Shown: piece after piece, positions 52,400 through 61,157 of the stretch | Numbering within the stretch: the first letter of the stretch is position 1 | Layout of the letters: each line of letters starts with the position of its first letter | NCBI GenBank assembly: GCA_025358025.1 | Contig: JANYKW010000079.1 | Span: 1-64,000, forward strand | From: Bacteroidia bacterium | Lineage (GTDB): Bacteria; Bacteroidota; Bacteroidia; Bacteroidales; Prolixibacteraceae | Reading direction: 5' to 3' | DNA: 64,000 nucleotides | The notes under the pieces: model-generated | What the model was told of the DNA's origin: nothing | Seen by the model: the letters and a program-made list of their open reading frames with translations, nothing else | The model's database searches: none | Position numbers and translations under genes: made by a program

Positions 52400-53755
52400 T
52401 CAGGAAGGAACAGCCTCAATCCCAATAACAGGGATCACCTCAGGGATATTCGGTACAGGCCCAAAAGCATACGATTTAGGTCCGAGCGATAATCCGGAAT
52501 TCAGCATTTCGTCCCAGGTAACATCTTTGCCGGTATAAGCAGAGATCCGCCCCATCATAGTGACCAGGGTAGAATGAACCTGCGCCTCTGCATCGCTGAA
52601 CGGTTTTCCGGTCCGGATGGCCGTAACCAGATTGACATGTTCCTGAACATACGGATCCTGTACTTTCCATGTTAGATCAGTATCTCCATCTTTGGGGTAA
52701 GGATATTTCCACATCACCGTGCCATCCGGATGGAAAAGTGTTCCGTTGCAATCGGCATATCCTTTGGTCCCGACGATGATTTCGCGCTTCAGGTTACTGC
52801 ATCCGCTAATCTGACGGGCCGCACAATGCGCCTGCATTCCGTTGTCATAAACATAATTCACACTGAAGAAGTCATATTGATCTCCGGTAATCCGCCGTTG
52901 CCGGCCTCCCCAGCCCATGCATTTCACAGGATTTTTCCCGATGTGCCAGTTCATCACATCTACCTCATGGATAAACTGCTCAACGATATGATCCCCCGAA
53001 AGCCAACAGAAATTCTCCCAGTTGCGAAGCATATACTCCATGTCTGTCCACTCTGGCCTTCTCTTCTTGACCCATAATGCTCCTCCATTACGAACGATAT
53101 GTGCGCTGACGATGTCTCCTATCTCTCCTGCAACAACCCGCCGGTGTGTTTCGACATAATCTTTCTGAACCCTGCGGATGGTGCCACTTACAATGGACAG
53201 CCCCATCTGTTCTGCCCTTTTTGAAGATACCAGAATAGATCGGGCTCCGACCGGATCTACGGCACAGGGCTTCTCCATAAAGATGTGCTTTCCGGCACCA
53301 ACGGCCGCTTCCACGTGTGCAGGACGGAAATGAGGCGGAGTGCACAGTAGCACGATGTCGACCCCAGCTTCAATTACTTTCTGGAAACTGTCAAATCCGA
53401 CAAAACACTTCTCGTCCGGAACCTCAATGTTTCGCTGCTTTTTCAAAAGAGCCCGGGATTCGTCCATCTTATCCTGAAAGACATCCCCCATTGCTACGAT
53501 TTGAAGGTTTGGTCCTGCATCGACAAAATTGATGGCTGCACCGGTTCCCCTTCCACCGCAACCAACCAATCCTGCACGCAAAACCTTGCCATCCGGTGCC
53601 TTCTCAAGCATAGCCGCAGAAGTGGCTTCGTTTGCAGTCTTGCTACCTGACCCTGAACAGGAGAGCAGCAAATTTGTTGCTCCCAACGTTGCAACAGTCC
53701 CCAATGCTGTGTTGGAGATAAAATTGCGCCTGCTTAAATCTGATTTTGGTTCCAT
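52400..53755 (-). CDS. Gfo/Idh/MocA oxidoreductase with Tat signal and lipobox
   Basis: LSRRNFISNTALGTVATLGATNLLLSCSG; AGLVGCGGRGTGAA; GKHIFMEKPCAVDP. Confidence 0.93.
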   Translation of the reverse strand: MEPKSDLSRRNFISNTALGTVATLGATNLLLSCSGSGSKTANEATSAAMLEKAPDGKVLRAGLVGCGGRGTGAAINFVDAGPNLQIVAMGDVFQDKMDESRALLKKQRNIEVPDEKCFVGFDSFQKVIEAGVDIVLLCTPPHFRPAHVEAAVGAGKHIFMEKPCAVDPVGARSILVSSKRAEQMGLSIVSGTIRRVQKDYVETHRRVVAGEIGDIVSAHIVRNGGALWVKKRRPEWTDMEYMLRNWENFCWLSGDHIVEQFIHEVDVMNWHIGKNPVKCMGWGGRQRRITGDQYDFFSVNYVYDNGMQAHCAARQISGCSNLKREIIVGTKGYADCNGTLFHPDGTVMWKYPYPKDGDTDLTWKVQDPYVQEHVNLVTAIRTGKPFSDAEAQVHSTLVTMMGRISAYTGKDVTWDEMLNSGLSLGPKSYAFGPVPNIPEVIPVIGIEAVPS

Positions 53756-53799
53756 AGTTAATGTAAAATTGTAGTCGCTTGAATTGTTTGAAATATTGC

Positions 53800-55176
53800 T
53801 TATTGCAACTCTTTAATCTTGATATTCTGGTAGTGAACTTCGTCTCCATGGTCCTGCAAAAGAATATGTCCGGTTGCAAATTCACCAAAGCCCTTTACTT
53901 TAGCAAATTTGCTGGTGGCTACCACAGCCTTCCACTCGGGAGTTCCACGTGTATATTCCACAATTTTGATGCCATTCAGGTAATGTGTTACTTTCTCACC
54001 TCTTACCTCAATGCGGGCACGCTCCCATTGATTGACCCCATTACTTCTTTTAACTGCCTGGGCAGGATCATACTTCTGTGAATTGGCAGGAATCAGATCA
54101 TACAGAGAGGCAAGGGTGCGGTTACCATTGATTCCCAGTTTTGCATCAGGATGCAGTTTGTCATCCAGAATCTGATATTCACAACCGATGGTTGAGAATC
54201 CTGGTGCCTGGGGATTGGGCTGAATAAAATATTTTATACCACCGTTGGCTCCGGCTGTAAACTTAAAATCAACCTCCAGAATGAAGTTTTTGTACTCCAT
54301 TTTAGTGACCATATCGCCACCTCCCTTGTTGCCAGCCAGGTTGGCGATGAGCTCATTATCCTGAATCGTCCATCCCTTTGAAGGTTGTATACCATCTTTT
54401 GCATTGAGCCATCCATTCAGACTCTTGCCATCCCAAAGTAGTTCCCAGCCATCCTTAAGCTCTGTTTTGGTGAGGGTATTTTTGAGATAGCTTACCTCAG
54501 GTACAGTGGCATCCATTTTCTTTTGCTCTTTGGCCAAATTGGTTGTTTTGATCCGAATGTTTCTCCAACTGATTGTTTTACCCTCTTCCGCCTTATTCTG
54601 TCCAATGCTGTGAACCTGCAAACATATTAAACCGGAAGCAGTCATATCATCTACCAGGTTGGCGCAGGGCACTCCATTCAGCCAGGTGCGGATCGAGTTG
54701 CCAACACATTCTACCCTGAAGCTGTTCCATTCTCCTTTTTTATACGCCTTCTTCGCGGCCTGATTGTATTCCATAGGATAAAGCCATCCGCGACGGGCCT
54801 CATCGTATATACCTGCTGACCATGCACGCTCTGAATCATCACATTCGACCTGGTATCCATGCACACGTCCATTGTTGACAGCCGGGTCGCTGATGCTTCT
54901 GATCTGTACACCAGAGTTAAGTCCCCGCTCCATCTTCATCTCATACTCCAGAATGAAATCGCCATAATCATCAGTAGCAGCCAGAAAGCTGTTGGGACTG
55001 CCACAGATGCTGGTACCCACAATCTCACCACTTACAACTTTGTACTCAGCGCTGCCGTTGATAACTTTCCATCCTTCCAGATTTTTTCCGTTAAAAAGAT
55101 TTACCCAACTTTTGTCAGCAGCAAAGGCCCCTACTACAAAAAGGGAAATCATGAACATAAAACAGACTTTTTTCAT
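53800..55176 (-). CDS. Protein with two tandem DUF1080 (3-keto-glycoside lyase/hydratase-type) domains
   Basis: Duplicated pattern: WVNLFNGKNLEGWKVINGSAEYKVVSGEIVG and WELLWDGKSLNGWLNAKDGIQPSKGWTIQDNELIA. Confidence 0.88.
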   Translation of the reverse strand: MKKVCFMFMISLFVVGAFAADKSWVNLFNGKNLEGWKVINGSAEYKVVSGEIVGTSICGSPNSFLAATDDYGDFILEYEMKMERGLNSGVQIRSISDPAVNNGRVHGYQVECDDSERAWSAGIYDEARRGWLYPMEYNQAAKKAYKKGEWNSFRVECVGNSIRTWLNGVPCANLVDDMTASGLICLQVHSIGQNKAEEGKTISWRNIRIKTTNLAKEQKKMDATVPEVSYLKNTLTKTELKDGWELLWDGKSLNGWLNAKDGIQPSKGWTIQDNELIANLAGNKGGGDMVTKMEYKNFILEVDFKFTAGANGGIKYFIQPNPQAPGFSTIGCEYQILDDKLHPDAKLGINGNRTLASLYDLIPANSQKYDPAQAVKRSNGVNQWERARIEVRGEKVTHYLNGIKIVEYTRGTPEWKAVVATSKFAKVKGFGEFATGHILLQDHGDEVHYQNIKIKELQ

Positions 55177-55194
55177 TTTTTTTATTTGATTTTT

Positions 55195-55214
55195 AATCCG
55201 CCAGCTGGCGGATT
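55195..55214. repeat. Palindromic element core, copy 2
   Basis: AATCCGCCAGCTGGCGGATT perfect 20-bp palindrome. Confidence 0.85.
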
Positions 55215-55358
55215 GAATTTATATATGGATTACTTTTACATCACGTCCCTGATATTCAGTCAGCAAATATTTACAAACAGAAGCTGAACAGTTTTTAAAT
55301 GATTTACACTGCTAAAATAAGTAACTTTTTCCATTCCGTTTCCGCAAACGGCCAATAT

Positions 55359-55395
55359 TTCGAATTGATACTTTACTTAATTCGAACTACATTTG
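55359..55395 (+). promoter_or_regulatory. Candidate promoter with embedded operator-like palindrome upstream of upxY
   Basis: TTCGAATT-N12-AATTCGAA directly abutting cTACATTTG (-7 type TAnnTTTG). Confidence 0.55.
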
Positions 55396-55457
55396 CATAT
55401 GCACAAGAACAACAATTTAACCACTATATAACCAACAGGCATGAACATCAAACCATC

Positions 55458-55501
55458 CGGATTTTTGCATCCGGCAATGCAAAAATTCGCACTGCTTTTT
55501 T
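55458..55501 (+). terminator. Terminator-like hairpin in the upxY leader
   Basis: CGGATTTTTGCAT-CCGGCA-ATGCAAAAATTCG, 13-bp stem with one GU, then CACTGC and TTTTTT. Confidence 0.6.
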
Positions 55502-55514
55502 CGCAAATTAATAA

Positions 55515-55602
55515 CCGTCCCTCCGTCTCTCCGTCTCTCCGTCTCTCCATCTCTCCATCTCTCCATCTTTCCGTCTTTCCGTCCCTCCGTCCCTCCGTCT
55601 TT
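55515..55602. repeat. Eleven-copy octamer array, CCGTCTCT and variants
   Basis: ccgtccct ccgtctct x3 ccatctct x2 ccatcttt ccgtcttt ccgtccct x2 ccgtcttt, uniform 8-bp period. Confidence 0.95.
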
Positions 55603-55634
55603 CCCATAATATCTTAAAACTAAAATATCCTGCT

Positions 55635-56162
55635 ATGCCCCCCAAGGAACCAACTCTTCAGCAAACCAGCTGGTATGCCATATACGTCCACTCCAGGGCG
55701 GAAAAAAAGGTACACGCAGAATTGACCAGAAAGGGAATCGAATCATTTCTCCCGCTTCAACGCAAGTTGCGCCAGTGGAGTGACCGCAAAAAATGGGTTG
55801 AGATGCCTCTGATTTCAGGCTACGTTTTTGTACACATTTCCCGAAAATTATATGACATTGTGTTGCAGACCGATAACGTGATGCAATATGTCCGCTTTGA
55901 AGGAAAGGCCGCAGTCATCCGCGACAAGGACATCGAAACCCTCAAAAGAATGCTGGGACAAAGTGACATGGAAGTTGAGATCACCATGGAAGAGCTGCTT
56001 CCCGGAACACAGGTGGAAATCATTTCCGGCCCTATGATGGGCTTCCGGGGTGAACTCATCTCCTTTCATGGCAACAACAAGGTAGCTCTTCGGATCCCTC
56101 CCCTCGGCTTTACGGTCATGGTTGCATCTCCGTCATCTAATCTGACTGTTGTGAGGGAATGA
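55635..56162 (+). CDS. UpxY-family NusG-like transcription antiterminator
   Basis: WYAIYVHSRAEKKVHAELTRKGIESFLPL, GYVFVHISRKLYDIVLQTDNVMQYVRFEGK, KOW-type GTQVEIISGPMMGFRGEL. Confidence 0.9.
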   Translation: MPPKEPTLQQTSWYAIYVHSRAEKKVHAELTRKGIESFLPLQRKLRQWSDRKKWVEMPLISGYVFVHISRKLYDIVLQTDNVMQYVRFEGKAAVIRDKDIETLKRMLGQSDMEVEITMEELLPGTQVEIISGPMMGFRGELISFHGNNKVALRIPPLGFTVMVASPSSNLTVVRE

Positions 56163-56261
56163 TGAACGAAGAAGTACTGGCTCAATTCTCCTGTTTTCTT
56201 CCTATTTTTGCAGGTACAACCCACTTATCCGTAAATAAATGAAATACCCATGTGGCAATAT

Positions 56262-56305
56262 TCACACCAACCGAAAATGATTATGTGGGTATTCCATCTG
56301 GCAAT
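56262..56305 (+). repeat. Possible diverged copy of the palindromic-element flank
   Basis: CACACCAACCGAAAATGA...ATTCCATCTGGCAA; the 14-mer ATTCCATCTGGCAA is shared with 62957-63028. Confidence 0.5.
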
Positions 56306-56325
56306 TAAAAAAAATATATAAACAG

Positions 56326-57201
56326 ATGAAAGGTATTATTCTAGCCGGCGGATCCGGATCACGGCTGCACCCGATTACGCTCGGCACTTCGAAACAGTTG
56401 CTTCCAATCTACGACAAGCCGATGATCTATTACCCCCTGTCGGTAATTATGCTGGCCGGAATCCGCGAAATACTGATTATTACAACCCCGGAAGAGCAAG
56501 GTGCCTTTATCCGCCTGCTGGGTGACGGCTCACAGTTTGGCATTGAGCTGCAATATGTTGTACAGCCCTCCCCCGATGGCCTGGCACAGGCATTTATTCT
56601 CGGTGAAGAATTTATCGGTTCCGATGATGTATGTTTGGTACTCGGCGACAACATTTTCTATGGTCATGGCTTCGTCGAACTCCTCAACAGGGCAGTCGGG
56701 CAGGTAACCATATCCCGCAATGCCACCGTATTCGGTTACTGGGTCAACGATCCGGAGCGTTACGGAGTATGTACATTCGATGCCAACGAGAATGTCACTT
56801 CGATTGAGGAAAAACCAGTAAAGCCCAAATCAAACTACGCAGTCATCGGGCTCTATTTCTACCCCAACTCAGTGGTGGAAGTGGCAAAAAATATAAAACC
56901 TTCTGCCCGGGGTGAACTGGAGATCACAACGGTCAACCAGGACTATCTCGACAACAAAGCGCTCAAGGTAGAACTGATGGGACGCGGTTATGCCTGGCTA
57001 GATACCGGCACCCACGAATCTTTACTCGAAGCCGGCTCCTTTATTGCCACCATCGAAAAACGTACCGGACTTAAAGTCGCCTGTCTAGAAGAGATCGCCT
57101 TCCGCAACAAATGGATTGATGAAGACCAACTTAAGGCCCAGGGCAATCTTTTGAAAAAAAATCAGTACGGACAATATTTATTGAGTTTACTTGAGAACTG
57201 A
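56326..57201 (+). CDS. rfbA: Glucose-1-phosphate thymidylyltransferase
   Basis: [39 protein letters not shown]. Confidence 0.97.
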   Translation: MKGIILAGGSGSRLHPITLGTSKQLLPIYDKPMIYYPLSVIMLAGIREILIITTPEEQGAFIRLLGDGSQFGIELQYVVQPSPDGLAQAFILGEEFIGSDDVCLVLGDNIFYGHGFVELLNRAVGQVTISRNATVFGYWVNDPERYGVCTFDANENVTSIEEKPVKPKSNYAVIGLYFYPNSVVEVAKNIKPSARGELEITTVNQDYLDNKALKVELMGRGYAWLDTGTHESLLEAGSFIATIEKRTGLKVACLEEIAFRNKWIDEDQLKAQGNLLKKNQYGQYLLSLLEN

Positions 57202-57324
57202 TAAGTATGATCGTTGCAACAATAAAAACAACCAAAAATAAATTTAACCCCGGACAATGAATATATTTGATTTATCATAAAACATGTATACAAAAAATTG
57301 AGTTCATCTATCAACTATTTGTCA

Positions 57325-57879
57325 ATGAATTTCATCCCCACCCCTTTCCAAGGCTTATTTCTCCTCGAACCCAAAGTTTATGGCGACGACCGCGGCTATT
57401 TTTTTGAATCGTACCAACAGGCCGAATTTGAAAAACAGATAGGAAAAATAGAATTTGTTCAGGACAATGAATCCAAATCCGGTTATGGTGTACTCCGTGG
57501 TCTGCATTTTCAGAAGCCGCCCCATGCACAGGCAAAACTTGTTCGCTGCATTACCGGATCTATTCTCGATGTGGTAGTTGACCTTCGCAAAGAAGCCCCA
57601 ACCTTCAAAAAATCCTTCGCCATTGTACTCTCTGATCAAAATAAGCAACAGCTATTTATCCCCCGGGGTTTTGCACACGGATTTGTTGTTTTAAGCGAGG
57701 ATGCAATTTTCTCCTACAAAGTAGACAACCTTTATGCTCCCGCTTCCGAATACGGAATACGGTTTGACGATCCTGAGCTTTTCATCGACTGGAAATTGAA
57801 TAAAGAAGAGCTGATATTATCCGAAAAAGATCTGATATTGCCGTATTTGTCAGATGCGGGCTTTCTGCTTCACCTGTAA
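57325..57879 (+). CDS. rfbC: dTDP-4-dehydrorhamnose 3,5-epimerase
   Basis: LEPKVYGDDRGYFFESYQ, GVLRGLHFQKPPHAQAKLVRC; ORF track start 57298. Confidence 0.94.
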   Translation: MNFIPTPFQGLFLLEPKVYGDDRGYFFESYQQAEFEKQIGKIEFVQDNESKSGYGVLRGLHFQKPPHAQAKLVRCITGSILDVVVDLRKEAPTFKKSFAIVLSDQNKQQLFIPRGFAHGFVVLSEDAIFSYKVDNLYAPASEYGIRFDDPELFIDWKLNKEELILSEKDLILPYLSDAGFLLHL

Positions 57880-58065
57880 AAAATGGTCATGTTGTTTTTT
57901 TAGTTACTTTGCATTTCTGTCGTTTTAAACCTGATGCATGAATGCAAAATTCAAATGCAGTTATTTTCAGCTGATTTCATAACTGTTTATATTTGTATCA
58001 ATTCAGGTTAACCTGGTCAATCGCTTTAATTGAGAAAATCATTTGTGTAATTCGTTTTTAAATTC

Positions 58066-59199
58066 GTGAAATCTCCGAAATTGGAAATGGTCGATTTGCT
58101 GTCGCAGCATAAAAAGCTGGAGCAGCCTATCCGCGCTGCAATTCAGCGGGTCATAGATTCCTCCTCCTTTATCAAAGGGGAAGAAGTAGCCATTTTTGAA
58201 AAAAATCTTTCCGAAACTTTAGAGGTCGGGTATGTAATCGGTTGCGCCAATGGAACGGATGCACTGCAGGTAGCCCTGATGGCCCTCAACCTCATGCCCG
58301 GAGATGAAGTGATTATCCCCGCGTTTACCTATGTCGCTACTGCAGAAGTTATTGCGTTGCTCGGACTGCAACCCGTCATGGTGGATGCAGATGAAAATAC
58401 CTTCAATATTTCCCTGTCGGGGATAGCTGGAGCCATTACTTCAAGGACCAGGGCTATAATTCCTGTTCACCTGTTCGGACAGTGTGCCGACATGGAACCC
58501 CTCATGAGACTGGCCGAAGAACACCATCTCCTGGTCATTGAAGACAATGCACAATCCCTGGGAGCTTCCTATACCTTTGCAGACGGACACTCAAGAAAAG
58601 CTGGCACCATTGGACACATCGGCTGTACCTCCTTCTTTCCCACCAAAAACCTGGGATGTATGGGAGACGGCGGTGCTGTGATGACGAATGATCCGCTGTT
58701 AGCAGGAAAAATCAGAATGATTGCCAGCCATGGACAAAGAAAAAAATATTACCATGAAGTGGTTGGCTGCAACTCGCGCCTCGATACCATTCAGGCTGCT
58801 ATCCTGAATGTAAAACTACCACATCTTAGCGAATACCTGGAGGCGCGGAAAAATGCAGCTGCATTTTATACTAATTCACTTAAAGACTTTCAGCATGGAA
58901 TATTGCCCGGGGCTTTCCCTTCCTCTCCTCCAACATGGAATCAATATACTTTAATAATCAATAACGGATTAAGAGATACGATCAAAGAATACCTGATTCA
59001 AAATGGAATCCCATCGATGATTTATTATCCGTTGCCTTTATACAAACAGGTCGCATTCAGCAAATTTGCTCCGGCCGGATTTTCCCTGCCTGTTACAGAA
59101 AAGCTCTGCAAATCTGTTTTATCGCTGCCAATTCATACAGAGATGACTACATCGAACCTGGAATATATTTCAGAAACAATCCTCAATTTTAAGAAATGA
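58066..59199 (+). CDS. DegT/DnrJ/EryC1/StrS aminotransferase (WbpE/WlbC-like)
   Basis: GCANGTDALQVALMALNLMPGDEVIIPAFTYVATAE, SFFPTKNLGCMGDGGA. Confidence 0.93.
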   Translation: MKSPKLEMVDLLSQHKKLEQPIRAAIQRVIDSSSFIKGEEVAIFEKNLSETLEVGYVIGCANGTDALQVALMALNLMPGDEVIIPAFTYVATAEVIALLGLQPVMVDADENTFNISLSGIAGAITSRTRAIIPVHLFGQCADMEPLMRLAEEHHLLVIEDNAQSLGASYTFADGHSRKAGTIGHIGCTSFFPTKNLGCMGDGGAVMTNDPLLAGKIRMIASHGQRKKYYHEVVGCNSRLDTIQAAILNVKLPHLSEYLEARKNAAAFYTNSLKDFQHGILPGAFPSSPPTWNQYTLIINNGLRDTIKEYLIQNGIPSMIYYPLPLYKQVAFSKFAPAGFSLPVTEKLCKSVLSLPIHTEMTTSNLEYISETILNFKK

Positions 59200-59270
59200 C
59201 AAATTATTCTTATCTCCCTCATGACTTCTCTCTAATATCTCATCTCAAATTTCTCAACTTTTCATAGACT

Positions 59271-59849
59271 ATGTCAAACTACTTTGCTCACGAATCTACT
59301 TTTATCGATCCCGGATGTACCATCGGTTCTGGCACAAAGATCTGGCATTTCTCTCATATCATGACCGGTGCTGCTATTGGTGAAAACTGCAACATCGGCC
59401 AAAATGTTGTGATTTCACCGGAGGTTGTGCTGGGGAACAATGTTAAAGTGCAAAACAATGTCTCCATCTACACCGGTGTAACCTGCGAGGACGACGTTTT
59501 CCTCGGTCCCTCCTGCGTCTTTACCAATGTGATAAATCCCCGCAGTCATGTGAACCGTCGTGATGAATATGGAAAAACTACCGTTAAACATGGCGCATCC
59601 ATTGGTGCCAATGCTACAATTGTTTGCGGTAATGACATTGGTGAATTTGCCTTTGTGGGCGCTGGGGCAGTCGTCACCAAAACAGTGGAGCCCTATGCCC
59701 TCGTCGTGGGAAACCCAGCCATCCAGATTGGATGGATCTCCGAAAATGGTCTCCGGCTCAACTTCGATGAAAAAGGTATCGCAGCATGTTCCGAAAGCGG
59801 GGATGTTTATAAACTTAAGAATGGAGCAGTGAGAAAAGTTGAGCGTTGA
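59271..59849 (+). CDS. Hexapeptide-repeat N-acetyltransferase (WbpD/WlbB-like)
   Basis: Left-handed beta-helix repeats; FTNVINPRSHVNRRDEYGKTTVKHGASIGANATIVCG. Confidence 0.92.
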   Translation: MSNYFAHESTFIDPGCTIGSGTKIWHFSHIMTGAAIGENCNIGQNVVISPEVVLGNNVKVQNNVSIYTGVTCEDDVFLGPSCVFTNVINPRSHVNRRDEYGKTTVKHGASIGANATIVCGNDIGEFAFVGAGAVVTKTVEPYALVVGNPAIQIGWISENGLRLNFDEKGIAACSESGDVYKLKNGAVRKVER

Positions 59850-59939
59850 GTTTGGATGACCTGCTTGCTCCATGCCCCATTTATCCAAAATCTTTTAATT
59901 TTTAACCTACCTTTGTCCTGCAAACGTTATCCTGCTAAA

Positions 59940-60959
59940 ATGAAAAACTTCGCCCTTATCGGCGTTGCCGGCTACATCGCCCCGCGCCATCTGAAAGCAA
60001 TCAAAGAGACCGGTAATCATTTGGTAGCTGCCATAGATAAATTTGACAGCGTTGGTATTCTGGATAGTTATTTCCCGGAAGCCTCTTTTTTTACCGACTT
60101 TGAAAGGTTCGACAGGCATGTGGAACTGCTGCGAAGGAAGGGAGGGGAAAAGGGCAGAAAGACGGAAGGTCGGAATAATGAAGAAAATGAGGAGGCAATC
60201 CATTATGTATCAGTATGTTCTCCAAATTATCTGCATGATGCACACATCCGCTTTGGATTGAGGGTTGGCGCGAATGTAATCTGCGAAAAACCACTGGTAT
60301 TAAATCCATGGAACATTGATGCACTGGGTGAAATTGAAGCAGAGACCGGGAAAATGGTCTACAATATCTTTCAACTGAGACTACACCCTTCAATTATCGC
60401 ACTGAAAAAACAGATCAGCGAAGCTCCGTCCGATAAAATTTACGATATCGATCTGACCTATATTACCTCCCGTGGAAATTGGTATTATACCAGTTGGAAA
60501 GGTGATATCTCCAAAAGCGGAGGCATAGCCACCAACATCGGGGTACATTTCTACGACATGCTGACCTGGATCTTCGGCCAGGTAAAAGAAAATATTGTGC
60601 ATGTTGCCAGCCACGACCGCATCGCAGGATATTTAAAACTGGATAAAGCCAATGTACGCTATTTTTTGAGCATCAACGAAGAAACACTTCCAGCCGAAGC
60701 AAGGGCTGCCGGAAGAAAAACCTACCGGCTGCTGGAGATGAATGGAAATGCAATTGAGTTCAGTGAAGGATTTACGGACCTGCACACAGAGAGTTACCGT
60801 CAGATATTGGCCGGTAAGGGGTTTCCCCTTTCAGAAGCTAACACCTCAGTTCAACTTGTTCATGACATCCGCCACGCTACGCCCATTGGCCTGAAAGGAA
60901 ATTATCACCCATATGCCAAACTGCCCGGTTCCAGGCATCCCTTTGAAAGGGTACAATGA
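59940..60959 (+). CDS. Gfo/Idh oxidoreductase (WbpB/WlbA-like)
   Basis: MKNFALIGVAGYIAPRHLKAIKETGN; VSVCSPNYLHDAHIRFGLRVGANVICEKPLVLNPWN; low-complexity insertion at 60132-60196. Confidence 0.92.
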   Translation: MKNFALIGVAGYIAPRHLKAIKETGNHLVAAIDKFDSVGILDSYFPEASFFTDFERFDRHVELLRRKGGEKGRKTEGRNNEENEEAIHYVSVCSPNYLHDAHIRFGLRVGANVICEKPLVLNPWNIDALGEIEAETGKMVYNIFQLRLHPSIIALKKQISEAPSDKIYDIDLTYITSRGNWYYTSWKGDISKSGGIATNIGVHFYDMLTWIFGQVKENIVHVASHDRIAGYLKLDKANVRYFLSINEETLPAEARAAGRKTYRLLEMNGNAIEFSEGFTDLHTESYRQILAGKGFPLSEANTSVQLVHDIRHATPIGLKGNYHPYAKLPGSRHPFERVQ

Positions 60960-61157
60960 AAAATCATTCCCCTTAACCCGGTTAACTTCCGCTTAGCACT
61001 TCCTGAAACCGTTCGCTCATCATAGGACACCTTTCACTCAATAACATATTTAAATAAAGGGATGTATCAGAAAAATTTATTAACATTACCTGATTTCTAT
61101 ACTGAAGGAAATAAATTTCTGTATTTTTGAAGTTGTTTTGCCTGAACTTGGTTTTTT

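Noticed and set aside
55359-55386. Invertible promoter flanked by inverted repeats
   Set aside because: Arms are only 8 bp with a 12-bp spacer and no invertase gene nearby; too short for site-specific inversion
55515-55602. CRISPR array
   Set aside because: 8-bp tandem repeats with no spacers and no cas genes
55377-55607. 76-aa minus-strand ORF MGKTEGRRDGKTERWRDGEMERRRDGETEG...
   Set aside because: Entirely generated by the octamer repeat array; composition is repeat-driven and no independent coding support
60977-60989. TTAACCCGGTTAA near-palindrome downstream of the wbpB-like gene
   Set aside because: Short, single occurrence, no terminator features
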